Under the pieces are notes generated by a model that did not search any database, had not been told where the DNA came from, and saw only the letters and a program-made list of their open reading frames with translations. The translations under genes were made by a program, and so were the position numbers. Positions 49,623-57,817 of a stretch of DNA of 64,000 nucleotides are shown in pieces; the first letter of the stretch is position 1; every line of letters starts with the position of its first letter. The stretch is from Microthrixaceae bacterium (GTDB lineage Bacteria > Actinomycetota > Acidimicrobiia > Acidimicrobiales > Microtrichaceae), in the NCBI GenBank assembly GCA_023958095.1, contig JAMLGJ010000003.1, forward strand, positions 62,001 to 126,000, written 5' to 3'.

Positions 49623-50887
49623 CGGTGACCGACGAGCAGCCGGGGCTGGAACCGAGGGTCGTGAGGGACGACAGCCCGACCCTGCCCCCACGCGCCGAAG
49701 CAGTGGTGCGCCGCCGGCGCATCGAATCCCGCCAACGGCGCATCACGCGCATGCAAGCCGGGGTGACGATCCTCTTCGTGGTGCTGCTCGCCGCACTGGT
49801 CTGGCTCGGCTATCGGGCGACGCTCGAGGTGGGAGGGGGCTCGGACTCGCGGGTCACCGATCCGACCGCGCCCGGCTACCTGGCGACACCGGTGCACACG
49901 ATCGTCGACAGTTACGTGGTGACCGACGACGACGGTGGCTACGTGACCTCGTTGCTCGTCGTGCCCGACAGCTCGGGCTCGGGCGGCACGGTCGTGCCAC
50001 TGGCATCGATCATGGTGCTGCCGGAACCCGAGACGTTCCTGCGCGACGTCTATGACGCAGAAGGGCTCGAGGGGTTCCGTTCGCGACTCGGCGACACACT
50101 CGGCTTCTCGATCGGCTCGGTCCGCGAGGTCCCCGTCGAGGCGATGGTGGACCTTGCCGACGGCCTGCCGATCGAGGTCGAGAACCCGGATCCGCTGATC
50201 GTTCCGGGCGAGGAGGGCGGCGACGTCAGGTACCCGTCGGGAACCCTTTCGATACCGCCGGAGGGACTGGCGGAGTTCATGGCCTTCGAGGGCGCCGACG
50301 ACCCCGCGCCCAACCAGCAGATCCGGCTGTCACAGGTGTGGGAGGAGCTGCTCGCGAGGGCAGAGGGGCGCGACCACGACGGGCTGCCCGAGGGCGAAGC
50401 GACCGAGGGGGCCGAGTCCCCCGTGTTCGGCGAGATGGTCGACCAGCTCGCAGCCGGGGACGTCCGATTCGACTCGGTTCCCCTCTACCGCCAACCGCTG
50501 CCCGGGAGCATCATCGTGGTGGCCTGGATGGTGGATCCGCAGTACATCGACGGGTTCGTCTCGAAGGTGGTTCCCCTGCCCACCTCACCCTCACCCGGGC
50601 GACGTCCGAGCGTTGCGGTGCTCAACGGTTCGAGCGACCCCGATGCGGTGTCCGCGGCCGTTCCGAAGGTCGTCTCGGGTGGGGGTGAGGTGTCGGTGGT
50701 CGGCAACGCCATGAGCTTCGACGTCGACACCACGACCGTGGAGTACCTCTACCCGGAGGAAGCCGAGGCGGCCGAGCGCATCGCGGAGCAGTTGGGCGTG
50801 GAGGCAACCGAGGGCAGTCCACCCGACAACCCTGACCTGGACGGGGTCTCCGTGGTGGTCACGCTCGGATCGGATCTCGCCCCGTGA
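49619..50887 (+). CDS. LCP-like membrane protein with LytR C-terminal domain
   Basis: A 422-residue protein. A basic cytoplasmic N-terminus (about 1-45) leads to one membrane helix (about 47-66). The extracytoplasmic part resembles a LytR-CpsA-Psr domain (DSYVVTDDDGGYVTSLLVVP, GLEGFRSRLGDTLGF). The usual Arg cluster of active LCP enzymes is hard to see, so it may be inactive. A LytR_C domain follows (SVAVLNGSSDPDAVSAAVPKVV). A wall-polymer attachment or scaffolding role is inferred. It is coupled with nadD and rsfS by four-base overlaps. Confidence 0.72.
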   Translation: MTVTDEQPGLEPRVVRDDSPTLPPRAEAVVRRRRIESRQRRITRMQAGVTILFVVLLAALVWLGYRATLEVGGGSDSRVTDPTAPGYLATPVHTIVDSYVVTDDDGGYVTSLLVVPDSSGSGGTVVPLASIMVLPEPETFLRDVYDAEGLEGFRSRLGDTLGFSIGSVREVPVEAMVDLADGLPIEVENPDPLIVPGEEGGDVRYPSGTLSIPPEGLAEFMAFEGADDPAPNQQIRLSQVWEELLARAEGRDHDGLPEGEATEGAESPVFGEMVDQLAAGDVRFDSVPLYRQPLPGSIIVVAWMVDPQYIDGFVSKVVPLPTSPSPGRRPSVAVLNGSSDPDAVSAAVPKVVSGGGEVSVVGNAMSFDVDTTTVEYLYPEEAEAAERIAEQLGVEATEGSPPDNPDLDGVSVVVTLGSDLAP

Positions 50888-51279
50888 CCGGGGACGGAAC
50901 GGCCCCTCGGCCCGAACCGGAGGACTCCCCTCGGTCGCTGGCGGTGGCGGCTGCCAGGGCTGCGGACGAGAAGCTCGCCACCGACGTCGTCATCCTCGAC
51001 GTGGGTGACGCGATCGGCATATGTGATCACTTCGTGTTGGCCTCGGCGTCCAACGAGCGCCAGGTCAAGGCGGTGGTGGACCGCGTCGAGGAGGCCGTCC
51101 GCGAGGTGACGGGTCGATCGCCCGTGGCCGATGAGGGGCGCGGCGCGCGCCGGTGGGTGGTGCTCGACTACGGGGACGTTGCAGTTCACGTGTTCCTCGC
51201 GGACGAGCGCGAGTACTACCGCCTCGACCGTCTCTACGGCGACGTCCCCCGCACCCCCTGGCAACCAGCAGCGAACTGA
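50884..51279 (+). CDS. rsfS: Ribosome silencing factor RsfS
   Basis: A 131-residue protein: AAARAADEKLATDVVILDVGD, then DHFVLASASNERQVKAVVDRVEE, then WVVLDYGDVAVHVFLADEREYYRLDRLYGD. It binds L14 and blocks subunit joining during starvation. GTG 50884 overlaps the upstream stop. Its TGA lies inside the left arm of a long hairpin. Confidence 0.96.
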   Translation: MTGDGTAPRPEPEDSPRSLAVAAARAADEKLATDVVILDVGDAIGICDHFVLASASNERQVKAVVDRVEEAVREVTGRSPVADEGRGARRWVVLDYGDVAVHVFLADEREYYRLDRLYGDVPRTPWQPAAN

Positions 51280-51320
51280 TCGTGGTGGTGCCGAGGGGTT
51301 GTGCCCCACCACGATCAGTT
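51274..51320 (+). terminator. Long hairpin at the rsfS stop
   Basis: A perfect 15-bp inverted repeat, AACTGATCGTGGTGG against CCACCACGATCAGTT, with a 17-base loop. It begins three bases before the rsfS TGA. No U tract. The outer ten bases of the arms recur in the hairpin at 52286-52332. Confidence 0.7.
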
Positions 51321-51332
51321 CCCAGTGGGGCC

Positions 51333-51396
51333 ACGGCTGAGCGGGTCAACGGCTGAGTGAGTCCAAGGCTGAGGGCGTCTACGGTTGATGGCGTGG
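51333..51396 (+). repeat. Four degenerate 16-bp tandem repeats before the reductase gene
   Basis: Units start at 51333, 51349, 51365 and 51381 with an ACGGCTGAG-like head (variants AAGGCTGAG, ACGGTTGAT). The period is exactly 16. The last unit contains the -10-like box and the GTG start. Confidence 0.75.
51380..51385 (+). promoter_or_regulatory. -10-like box (TACGGT) before the reductase gene
   Basis: It ends 7 bases before GTG 51393, within the fourth 16-bp repeat unit. Confidence 0.4.
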
Positions 51397-52187
51397 AGAC
51401 AGCGCGCAGCACCGGAGACCTCGGCATCCGCGGACTGCGTCGGCGCGATGTCAGCTCCCGTCGCGGTGCCGGATCCCCCCATGCCACCCGCGCCACGGTG
51501 CCGGGAGGCACCGTCATCGACTCGGAGCCGGTGGGGGATTGGATCCGGATCCTGCGGGTGGGCCGACCTCCTGGGTTCGAGTTCGAGGCGGGGCAGTACG
51601 CCCGCATCAGCTGCGGTGGTTCCAGGTCTCGCAAGTTCTCGATCGCGTCGGCACCGAACGACTCCCAGTTGGAGTTCTGCATCGGGCTCAACCCCGAGGG
51701 GGAGGTCACCCCTTGCCTGTTCTCCCTCGGCCCCGGCTCACAGGTCGGGGTGGCGGCCGATGCCTCGGGCTCGTTCCGACTGGAGGAGCGGGCCACGCAT
51801 CACGTGATGGTGGCCACGGCAACGGGCGTCGCCCCGATCCGATCGATGCTCCGTTCGGCGCTCCATGCTCGCAGCAGCAGCCGTTTCACCATCCTCCACG
51901 GTGCCTCTCGCCTCGCGGACCTGCCCTACCGGGCGGAGCTCGAGGAGCTCGCCGCCACCCACCCGACGGTCAGCTACGTGCCCACGGTGAGCCGGCCGCA
52001 GGAGGCTTCGAACAGGGGGTGGGCGGGTGCCACCGGGCGGGTGGAAGCCCTCCTCGAGGCGCACCTGGGTGAGCTCACGGGAGCACGAACCTGCGTGTAC
52101 GCATGCGGCAACCCGGGGATGATCGCGAACGTGCGGTCCCTCGCCGAGGCCCGGAACCTGAGGGTGCGCACGGAGTCGTTCGGCTGA
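51393..52187 (+). CDS. FNR-type flavin oxidoreductase
   Basis: A 264-residue ferredoxin-NADP reductase-fold protein. The FAD-binding motif is SRKFSIASAPND. The NAD(P)-binding part has VATATGVAPIRSML, and YACGNPGMI ends the family pattern. The first 35 residues are a basic, non-conserved leader. No iron-sulfur domain or obvious electron acceptor is nearby, so the partner is unknown. It lies between two matching hairpins. The stop codon region is tandemly repeated. An in-frame ATG at 51357 is the alternative start. Confidence 0.85.
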   Translation: METARSTGDLGIRGLRRRDVSSRRGAGSPHATRATVPGGTVIDSEPVGDWIRILRVGRPPGFEFEAGQYARISCGGSRSRKFSIASAPNDSQLEFCIGLNPEGEVTPCLFSLGPGSQVGVAADASGSFRLEERATHHVMVATATGVAPIRSMLRSALHARSSSRFTILHGASRLADLPYRAELEELAATHPTVSYVPTVSRPQEASNRGWAGATGRVEALLEAHLGELTGARTCVYACGNPGMIANVRSLAEARNLRVRTESFG

Positions 52188-52229
52188 CCTGCGTCGCTGG
52201 GCTGACCTGCGTCGTTCGGCTGACCCGTC
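52176..52229 (+). repeat. Three 18-bp tandem copies over the reductase stop codon
   Basis: Copies 52176-52193, 52194-52211 and 52212-52229 differ at a few positions. Each carries TGA in the reductase frame (52185, 52203, 52221). Confidence 0.88.
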
Positions 52230-52285
52230 GCGCTCGAGTCCAGCCCGGTGCTCGAGCCCAGCCCGCAGCGCTCCCAACCAGCCCG

Positions 52286-52332
52286 AACTGATCGTCGTGG
52301 TGCCCGACAGGTCGGCACCACGACGATCAGTT
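52286..52332. terminator. Long hairpin between the reductase gene and tRNA-Ala
   Basis: A perfect 19-bp inverted repeat (arms 52286-52304 and 52314-52332) with a 9-base loop. Left arm: AACTGATCGTCGTGGTGCC. It lies between converging transcripts and may terminate both. The outer ten bases match the hairpin at 51274-51320. Confidence 0.72.
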
Positions 52333-52387
52333 CGATGGTTGGCTTCGGTGGTGGCACCGAGGGTTCCTCGATGGGAGGATCCCGTTG

Positions 52388-52460
52388 TGGAGCCGATGGG
52401 AATCGAACCCACGACCTCTTCCATGCCATGGAAGCGCTCTCCCAACTGAGCTACGGCCCC
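52388..52460 (-). tRNA. tRNA-Ala (anticodon GGC)
   Basis: A 73-base tRNA without encoded CCA (CAA follows the discriminator). The acceptor GGGGCCG pairs with CGGCTCC. The anticodon stem CTTCC/GGAAG encloses ATGGCAT, and the T loop is TTCGATT. Confidence 0.95.
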
Positions 52461-52582
52461 GAGAAGGGAGCCTGAACCATACCGCGCCGTCGGGCCGTTG
52501 CCGAAACGCATCCGGAGCGGGGCGACGGGAGCGCCCGACCCGGGCTGATCCCACCGGTTCGGGCGGCCAGGCGGGCCGTCGG

Positions 52583-52588
52583 TAGCAT
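52583..52588 (+). promoter_or_regulatory. -10-like box (TAGCAT) before leuS
   Basis: It ends 6 bases before ATG 52595. The sequence is identical to the boxes before rplU and the cupredoxin gene. Confidence 0.52.
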
Positions 52589-52594
52589 CCGGAG

Positions 52595-55114
52595 ATGCCC
52601 GAAGGTTCCCCCGCCCAGTACCGGCCGACGGAGATCGAACCCCGGTGGCAGCAGTACTGGGTCGATCACGCAAGCTACGAGGTTGACAACGACGACCCGC
52701 GGCCACGCGCGTACGTGCTGTGCATGTACCCCTATCCCTCGGGTGCGGCCCACATGGGCCACGTCCGCAACTACACCTTCGGCGACCTGCTGACGCGCTA
52801 CCGCACCATGAAGGGTGAGGCCGTGCTCTCGCCGATGGGGTTCGACTCCTTCGGACTGCCCGCGGAGAACGCGGCGATCCGCACCGGGGTGCACCCACGG
52901 GAGTTCACCGACCAGCGCATCGAGGAACTCACCAGTTCCCTGACCCGCATCGGCGGGGTCTACGACTGGCGCCGCACCCTGCGCAGCCACGATCCGGAGT
53001 ACATCCGCTGGACGCAGTGGATCTTCCTGCAGTTCCTCGAGGCGGGCCTCGCGTTCAGGGAGAAGGGAACGGTCAACTGGTGCCCGGGTTGCCAGACGGT
53101 GCTCGCCAACGAACAGGTGGTGGACGGGCGCTGCGAACGCTCCGACGACCCCGTGGAGCGCCGGGACCTCGACCAGTGGTACTTCCGGATCACCGACTAC
53201 GCGCAACAACTCCTCGATGACCTGGAGGGACTCGACTGGCCCGAGCGGGTGGTGACCCAGCAGCGCAACTGGATCGGTCGTTCCGAGGGTGTCGAGTTCG
53301 AGATGCCGATCTGCGACGCCGAGGGGTCGATACGATCCGATGGCCTGTCCATGCGGGTATTCACGACCCGCCCGGACACCTCCTACGGCATGACCTTCTG
53401 CGTGCTGGCCCCGGAGTCGCCACTGGTCGAGCAGATCACCTCGTCGGAGGAGGCGGCCTCGGTGTCGGCCTTCGTGGAACAGGTGCGCAACACCTCCGAG
53501 ATCGACCGGCTGAGCACCGAGGGCGACCTCGGCAAGCGGGGGACCTTCACCGGTGCGTACGCGCTGAATCCCTTCACCGGCAAACCCGTCCCGGTCTACC
53601 TGGCCGACTACGTGCTCGCGACCTACGGAACCGGTGCGGTGATGGCGGTGCCCGGTGAGGACCAGCGGGACCACGATTTCGCCAGTGCCTTCGAACTGCC
53701 CGTGATCCCGACCGTGGCGCGGCCCGAGGGGTTCGAGGGTGGGGCGTACGCGGGTGAGGGCGAGTCGATCAACAGTCCCTCGCCCGACCAGGGTGCGGTG
53801 CCCGGTCCGGACCTGAACGGAATGGGCATGGCGGACGCGAAGGCCGCGGCCATCGCTTGGCTCGAGTCCGAGGGAATCGGCGAGGCGACGGTGAACTTCC
53901 GCCTCCGCGACTGGCTCGTGTCCCGCCAGCGGTTCTGGGGGTGCCCAATACCGGTGGTCTACTGCGACACCTGCGGGATCCAGCCGGTCCCCGAGGAGGA
54001 ACTCCCGGTACTCGCGCCCGACGACGTGGAGTTCACACCGACCGGGCAGTCACCGCTGCAGTCGCACGAGGGATTCCTGCACACGAGTTGTCCGTCCTGT
54101 GGCGGTCCCGCACGGCGCGAGAGCGACACCATGGACACCTTCGTGGACTCCTCCTGGTACTTCCTGCGGTTCTGTGACCCGTGGAGCGAGGGGGCGCCGT
54201 TCTCATCCGACGCGGTTGAGTCCTGGATGCCGGTCGACCAGTACATCGGCGGTGCGGAGCATGCCGTGCTGCACCTCATGTACGCACGTTTCTTCACCAA
54301 GGCCCTCGCCGACCTGGGGGTGGCGCCGGAGCACCTGCGGGAACCGTTCCAGAACCTGTTCACCCAGGGGATGATCCGCCTCGCGGGTTCGAAGATGTCG
54401 AAGTCCAGGGGCAACCTCATAGCTCCCGAGGAGATCCTCGAGCGCTGGGGTGCGGACAGTCTGCGGCTGGCCCACCTGGCGGTGAAGCCGCCCGAGGAGG
54501 ACGTGGACTGGGAGGACTTCGGCCTCGAGGGCTGCAGCCGGTTCCTGAACCGCCTGTGGCGCCTCGCGGTGCCCGGCTCGGCCCTGCTCGAGACGGTGGA
54601 GCGACGCGAGGGGGAGCCGACCGAGGCGGACCTGCAGGTCGCCCGCTCCTCGCATCGCCTCATCGAAGAGGTGACCGAGGCCTACGAACGCTGGTCCTAC
54701 AACGTCGCCGTGGCCCGCGTGATGGCCCACCTGAACGAGCTCTACCGCTACGTGCAGGGTGATGCGGGTGTGCACACCGAGACCCTCGACCGGGCGCTGG
54801 ACACCCTGATCGAGCTGACGGCTCCAGCGACGCCCCACATCACCGCCGAGCTGTGGGCGCTGCGCCACGACGGCACCCACGTGCACGAGCGTTCCTGGCC
54901 GACGGCGGATCCATCGATGCTCGTCGAGGCGACCGCAACCATGGTGGTGCAGGTCAACGGAAAGGTGCGCGACCGCGTCGAGGTGCCGGCTGACGCCGAC
55001 GAGGCCAGATGCATCGAAGTGGCGAGGTCATCGGAGAAGGTGGCCAAGCTGCTCGACGGCGAACCACGCAAGGTGATCGCTCGTCCACCCAAGGTTGTGA
55101 ACTTCGTCACCTGA
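52595..55114 (+). CDS. leuS: Leucyl-tRNA synthetase
   Basis: An 839-residue class I synthetase. The HIGH motif is present as YPSGAAHMGHVRNY. An editing (CP1) domain covers about 230-420 (TTRPDTSYGMTF, YGTGAVMAVPGEDQRD). A zinc-type insertion has CDTCG. KMSKS appears in GSKMSKSRGN. The C-terminal anticodon and leucine-specific domains follow. Full length. Confidence 0.97.
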   Translation: MPEGSPAQYRPTEIEPRWQQYWVDHASYEVDNDDPRPRAYVLCMYPYPSGAAHMGHVRNYTFGDLLTRYRTMKGEAVLSPMGFDSFGLPAENAAIRTGVHPREFTDQRIEELTSSLTRIGGVYDWRRTLRSHDPEYIRWTQWIFLQFLEAGLAFREKGTVNWCPGCQTVLANEQVVDGRCERSDDPVERRDLDQWYFRITDYAQQLLDDLEGLDWPERVVTQQRNWIGRSEGVEFEMPICDAEGSIRSDGLSMRVFTTRPDTSYGMTFCVLAPESPLVEQITSSEEAASVSAFVEQVRNTSEIDRLSTEGDLGKRGTFTGAYALNPFTGKPVPVYLADYVLATYGTGAVMAVPGEDQRDHDFASAFELPVIPTVARPEGFEGGAYAGEGESINSPSPDQGAVPGPDLNGMGMADAKAAAIAWLESEGIGEATVNFRLRDWLVSRQRFWGCPIPVVYCDTCGIQPVPEEELPVLAPDDVEFTPTGQSPLQSHEGFLHTSCPSCGGPARRESDTMDTFVDSSWYFLRFCDPWSEGAPFSSDAVESWMPVDQYIGGAEHAVLHLMYARFFTKALADLGVAPEHLREPFQNLFTQGMIRLAGSKMSKSRGNLIAPEEILERWGADSLRLAHLAVKPPEEDVDWEDFGLEGCSRFLNRLWRLAVPGSALLETVERREGEPTEADLQVARSSHRLIEEVTEAYERWSYNVAVARVMAHLNELYRYVQGDAGVHTETLDRALDTLIELTAPATPHITAELWALRHDGTHVHERSWPTADPSMLVEATATMVVQVNGKVRDRVEVPADADEARCIEVARSSEKVAKLLDGEPRKVIARPPKVVNFVT

Positions 55115-55237
55115 ACGACAACTCCGCCGTGCCACTGCGAAGCAGGGGTATCGTCGCTGGCACGCGAGAGGGGGTTCGCAGTTCCGGACCCCGACACCCA
55201 CCGACCCCCGACCCCCCACCGAGGATCGACCTTCACC

Positions 55238-56896
55238 GTGCTCTCACTGATCGACCGAATCGAGAACGTCGCCGAGTACTCCGGGCGGACCATCACCTTC
55301 GTCTCCGGCGACGACCATGAAACCGCCTCCTGGGCGGAGTTGCACAACAGCGCCCGGGCCGCCGCTGCGGGGCTCCAGGCGCGCGGTGTCTCCCCGGGAG
55401 ACCACGTGGCTCTGCTGGGGCCGACCACCCGCAACCTCATCACCGCCATCCAGGCGGTGTGGATCACGGGAGCGACGCTCGTCACGATGCCCCTGCCGAT
55501 GCGCATGGGTGCGCTCGAGGTGTTCATCGAGCAGACCCGCAACCGGATCCGTCGTTCTGACTCCTCGCTCGTGCTCATCGACCCCGAGCTGATGGCTTTC
55601 GTGGAGCCCATCGAGGGTGATCCACCGTTCGTGTCCCTCGACGAGCTCTGTGGTCCCGACGGGCCGGGAGCGGACGACTACGAGCGGCCCAAGTCGGATC
55701 CGGACGCGCTCGCGGTGCTCCAGTTCACCTCGGGGTCCACGTCCGAGCCCAAGGGCGTGATGCTCAAGCATTCCAACATCTGCCACAACCTCGACGGTGC
55801 CTGGGAAGCGGCAAGGGTCACGAGCAACGAGCGTGTCGTGTCATGGCTTCCGCTGTACCACGACATGGGCCTGATAGGGCTCCTCACGATCCCGATGACC
55901 CTCGGTACCGACCTGGTCCAGGGCGCCCCGCAGGACTTCCTCGCCAAGCCACTGCGGTGGATGCGGTGGATCTCGGATTTCGGGGGCACCGCGACCGCCG
56001 GTCCGAACTTCGCCTATGCGCTCGCGGCGCGCACCCTGCGCCGCTGCGAGGAACCGCTGGACCTGTCCAACCTGCGGGTGCTGCTCAACGGTGCCGAACC
56101 CGTCGACCCGGCGACCTTCCGGCGGTTCTTCGATGCAGCGGAGCGTTTCGGCCTGGATCCGGGGTCGGCCTTCCCGGCCTTCGGCATGGCTGAGGTGTGC
56201 ATAGCGGGGACCTTCCCCGAACCCGGCAGGGGCCTTCAGACCGACTGGGTCGACAAGCGATCCCTCGAGATCGATCAGGAGGCCGTGGAGGTGGACCCCG
56301 AGTCCGAGGGAGCCACCGAACTGGCACTGCTCGGCCGGCCGGTGCCGGGCATGGAGATGCGGATCGTGGACCCACTCACCGGCGAGGACCTGCCTGACCG
56401 CAAGGTCGGGGAACTGCAGCTGCGGGGCGAGTCGGTCACATCGGGCTACTACAAGCGCGAGGACGCCACCGAGGAGCTGCTCGGTGGCGGATGGTTGCGA
56501 ACCGGTGACCTCTCCTACACGGTGGATGGAGAGCTGGTCGTCTGCGGACGCTCAAAGGACGTGATCATCGTCGGTGGCCGCAACGTGTATCCCCAGGACG
56601 TCGAGAAGGTGGTGGGCCAGGTCGAGGGGGTCCGCACCGGCAACGTCATCGCGTTCGGTGTGGATGGCCGCCACGGCGCGCAGAACATCGTCGTCGTGGC
56701 CGAGTCCAAGGGCGGAAACCTGGACGAGATCCGCCGTGAGGTGACCAGCGCGGTCACCCAGGCCGAGGGCATCCCGCCGAAGGAGGTCATCCTCGTGGAG
56801 CCCGGGTCGGTGCCCAAGACCTCCTCGGGCAAGCTGCAGCGGTCCGCCGCCAAGGCGTCCTACGAATCCGACGACCTGGTGGTGCTCGAGGACTGA
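55238..56896 (+). CDS. Fatty acyl-AMP ligase-like adenylate-forming enzyme
   Basis: A 552-residue ANL-superfamily protein. Core motifs are LQFTSGSTSEPKGVMLKHSN, SWLPLYHDMGLIG (typical of acyl-AMP ligases of the FadD32/FAAL group), GAEPVDPATFRRF, WLRTGDLSY, and KDVIIVGGRNVYPQDVE. The C-terminal Lys is in PKTSSGKLQRS. It activates a carboxylic acid, probably a fatty acid, as an adenylate. No polyketide synthase or carrier protein is adjacent, so the acceptor is unknown. The start is a GTG. Confidence 0.87.
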   Translation: MLSLIDRIENVAEYSGRTITFVSGDDHETASWAELHNSARAAAAGLQARGVSPGDHVALLGPTTRNLITAIQAVWITGATLVTMPLPMRMGALEVFIEQTRNRIRRSDSSLVLIDPELMAFVEPIEGDPPFVSLDELCGPDGPGADDYERPKSDPDALAVLQFTSGSTSEPKGVMLKHSNICHNLDGAWEAARVTSNERVVSWLPLYHDMGLIGLLTIPMTLGTDLVQGAPQDFLAKPLRWMRWISDFGGTATAGPNFAYALAARTLRRCEEPLDLSNLRVLLNGAEPVDPATFRRFFDAAERFGLDPGSAFPAFGMAEVCIAGTFPEPGRGLQTDWVDKRSLEIDQEAVEVDPESEGATELALLGRPVPGMEMRIVDPLTGEDLPDRKVGELQLRGESVTSGYYKREDATEELLGGGWLRTGDLSYTVDGELVVCGRSKDVIIVGGRNVYPQDVEKVVGQVEGVRTGNVIAFGVDGRHGAQNIVVVAESKGGNLDEIRREVTSAVTQAEGIPPKEVILVEPGSVPKTSSGKLQRSAAKASYESDDLVVLED

Positions 56897-56911
56897 GCCC
56901 GACCGGGAGGG

Positions 56912-57817
56912 TCAGCCCTCGTCGGGACGCTCCTCCAGGAAGCGCTGGAACTCCTCGGCGAGTTCGTCCCCGCTCGGGATGTCGCCGATGTTGATCGGTC
57001 CGGCACCCGGTGGCTCCTCGACGGGCTCGGCGGTGTCGACGACCGTCTCCAGCTGTTCGACCATCGCGACGTGTTCGGGGTTCTCGGCCACGAGGCGGTC
57101 GAGACGATCCCGGGTCGCTGCCGCCTCGGCCGCCAGGTCTTTGGCCTCGACCTGCAGTCCGGCGACGTCGTCGAGCGCTTCCAGCAGGGCGAGGCTCGCT
57201 GCCGGGTATGACATGGAGGAGATGTAGTGGGGGACCTGTGCCCACAGGCCGACCGCTGGTATGCCCAGGCGGGTCGCCTCGGTGTCCAGCACCGCGTGGA
57301 TTCCCGCGGGCACGTCGAGCGAGCCCCGTACGTAGCCGCGCAGGCGCTCCGAGACCTCCTCGGAGGAGGTCGTGATGGACAGGCTCACCGGTCGCGTGTG
57401 CGGCGCGGGAGCCGGGTAGGCGCCGAGGTACACGAGCATCGAGGCTTCGTTGTCCTCGATCAGGTCCATCACGGTACGGGTGAAAGCGGCCCACTCGAAG
57501 TCCGGTTCCGCCCCGGTGAGCATGAGCATGTCGCGCCCGGCGCCGTCGACGCCGGCATGGAGTTCGGTTGCGGGCCACTCGAGCGACGTGATCATGCCGT
57601 TGACGAGGTGCATCATCGGCCGACGGGCCCGGTGGTCGAGCAGCCGGTCCGAGTCGAAGGTGGCGATCGGCTCGGCCCCACTCGAGGCCAACAGGCTCGA
57701 CATGGCTCCGGCGGCCGCGCTGCCGGCATCGATCCAGCCCTCCAGGGCGACCACCACCACCGGCGAGTCGAGCTCGGGGTTCTCGTGGTGCACGAGCAGG
57801 CTGTCCATGTCACTCAC
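56912..57817 (-). CDS. PAC2 family protein
   Basis: A 301-residue protein with the PAC2 (proteasome assembly chaperone 2-like) pattern: SPVVVVALEGWIDAGSAAAGAM, then SLSITTSSEE, IPAVGLWAQVPHYISSMSYPAAS. The C-terminus is helical and acidic. In actinobacteria such proteins are of uncertain role; no proteasome genes are in the window. It overlaps the phosphotransferase gene by four bases. Confidence 0.88.
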   Translation of the reverse strand: MSDMDSLLVHHENPELDSPVVVVALEGWIDAGSAAAGAMSSLLASSGAEPIATFDSDRLLDHRARRPMMHLVNGMITSLEWPATELHAGVDGAGRDMLMLTGAEPDFEWAAFTRTVMDLIEDNEASMLVYLGAYPAPAPHTRPVSLSITTSSEEVSERLRGYVRGSLDVPAGIHAVLDTEATRLGIPAVGLWAQVPHYISSMSYPAASLALLEALDDVAGLQVEAKDLAAEAAATRDRLDRLVAENPEHVAMVEQLETVVDTAEPVEEPPGAGPINIGDIPSGDELAEEFQRFLEERPDEG

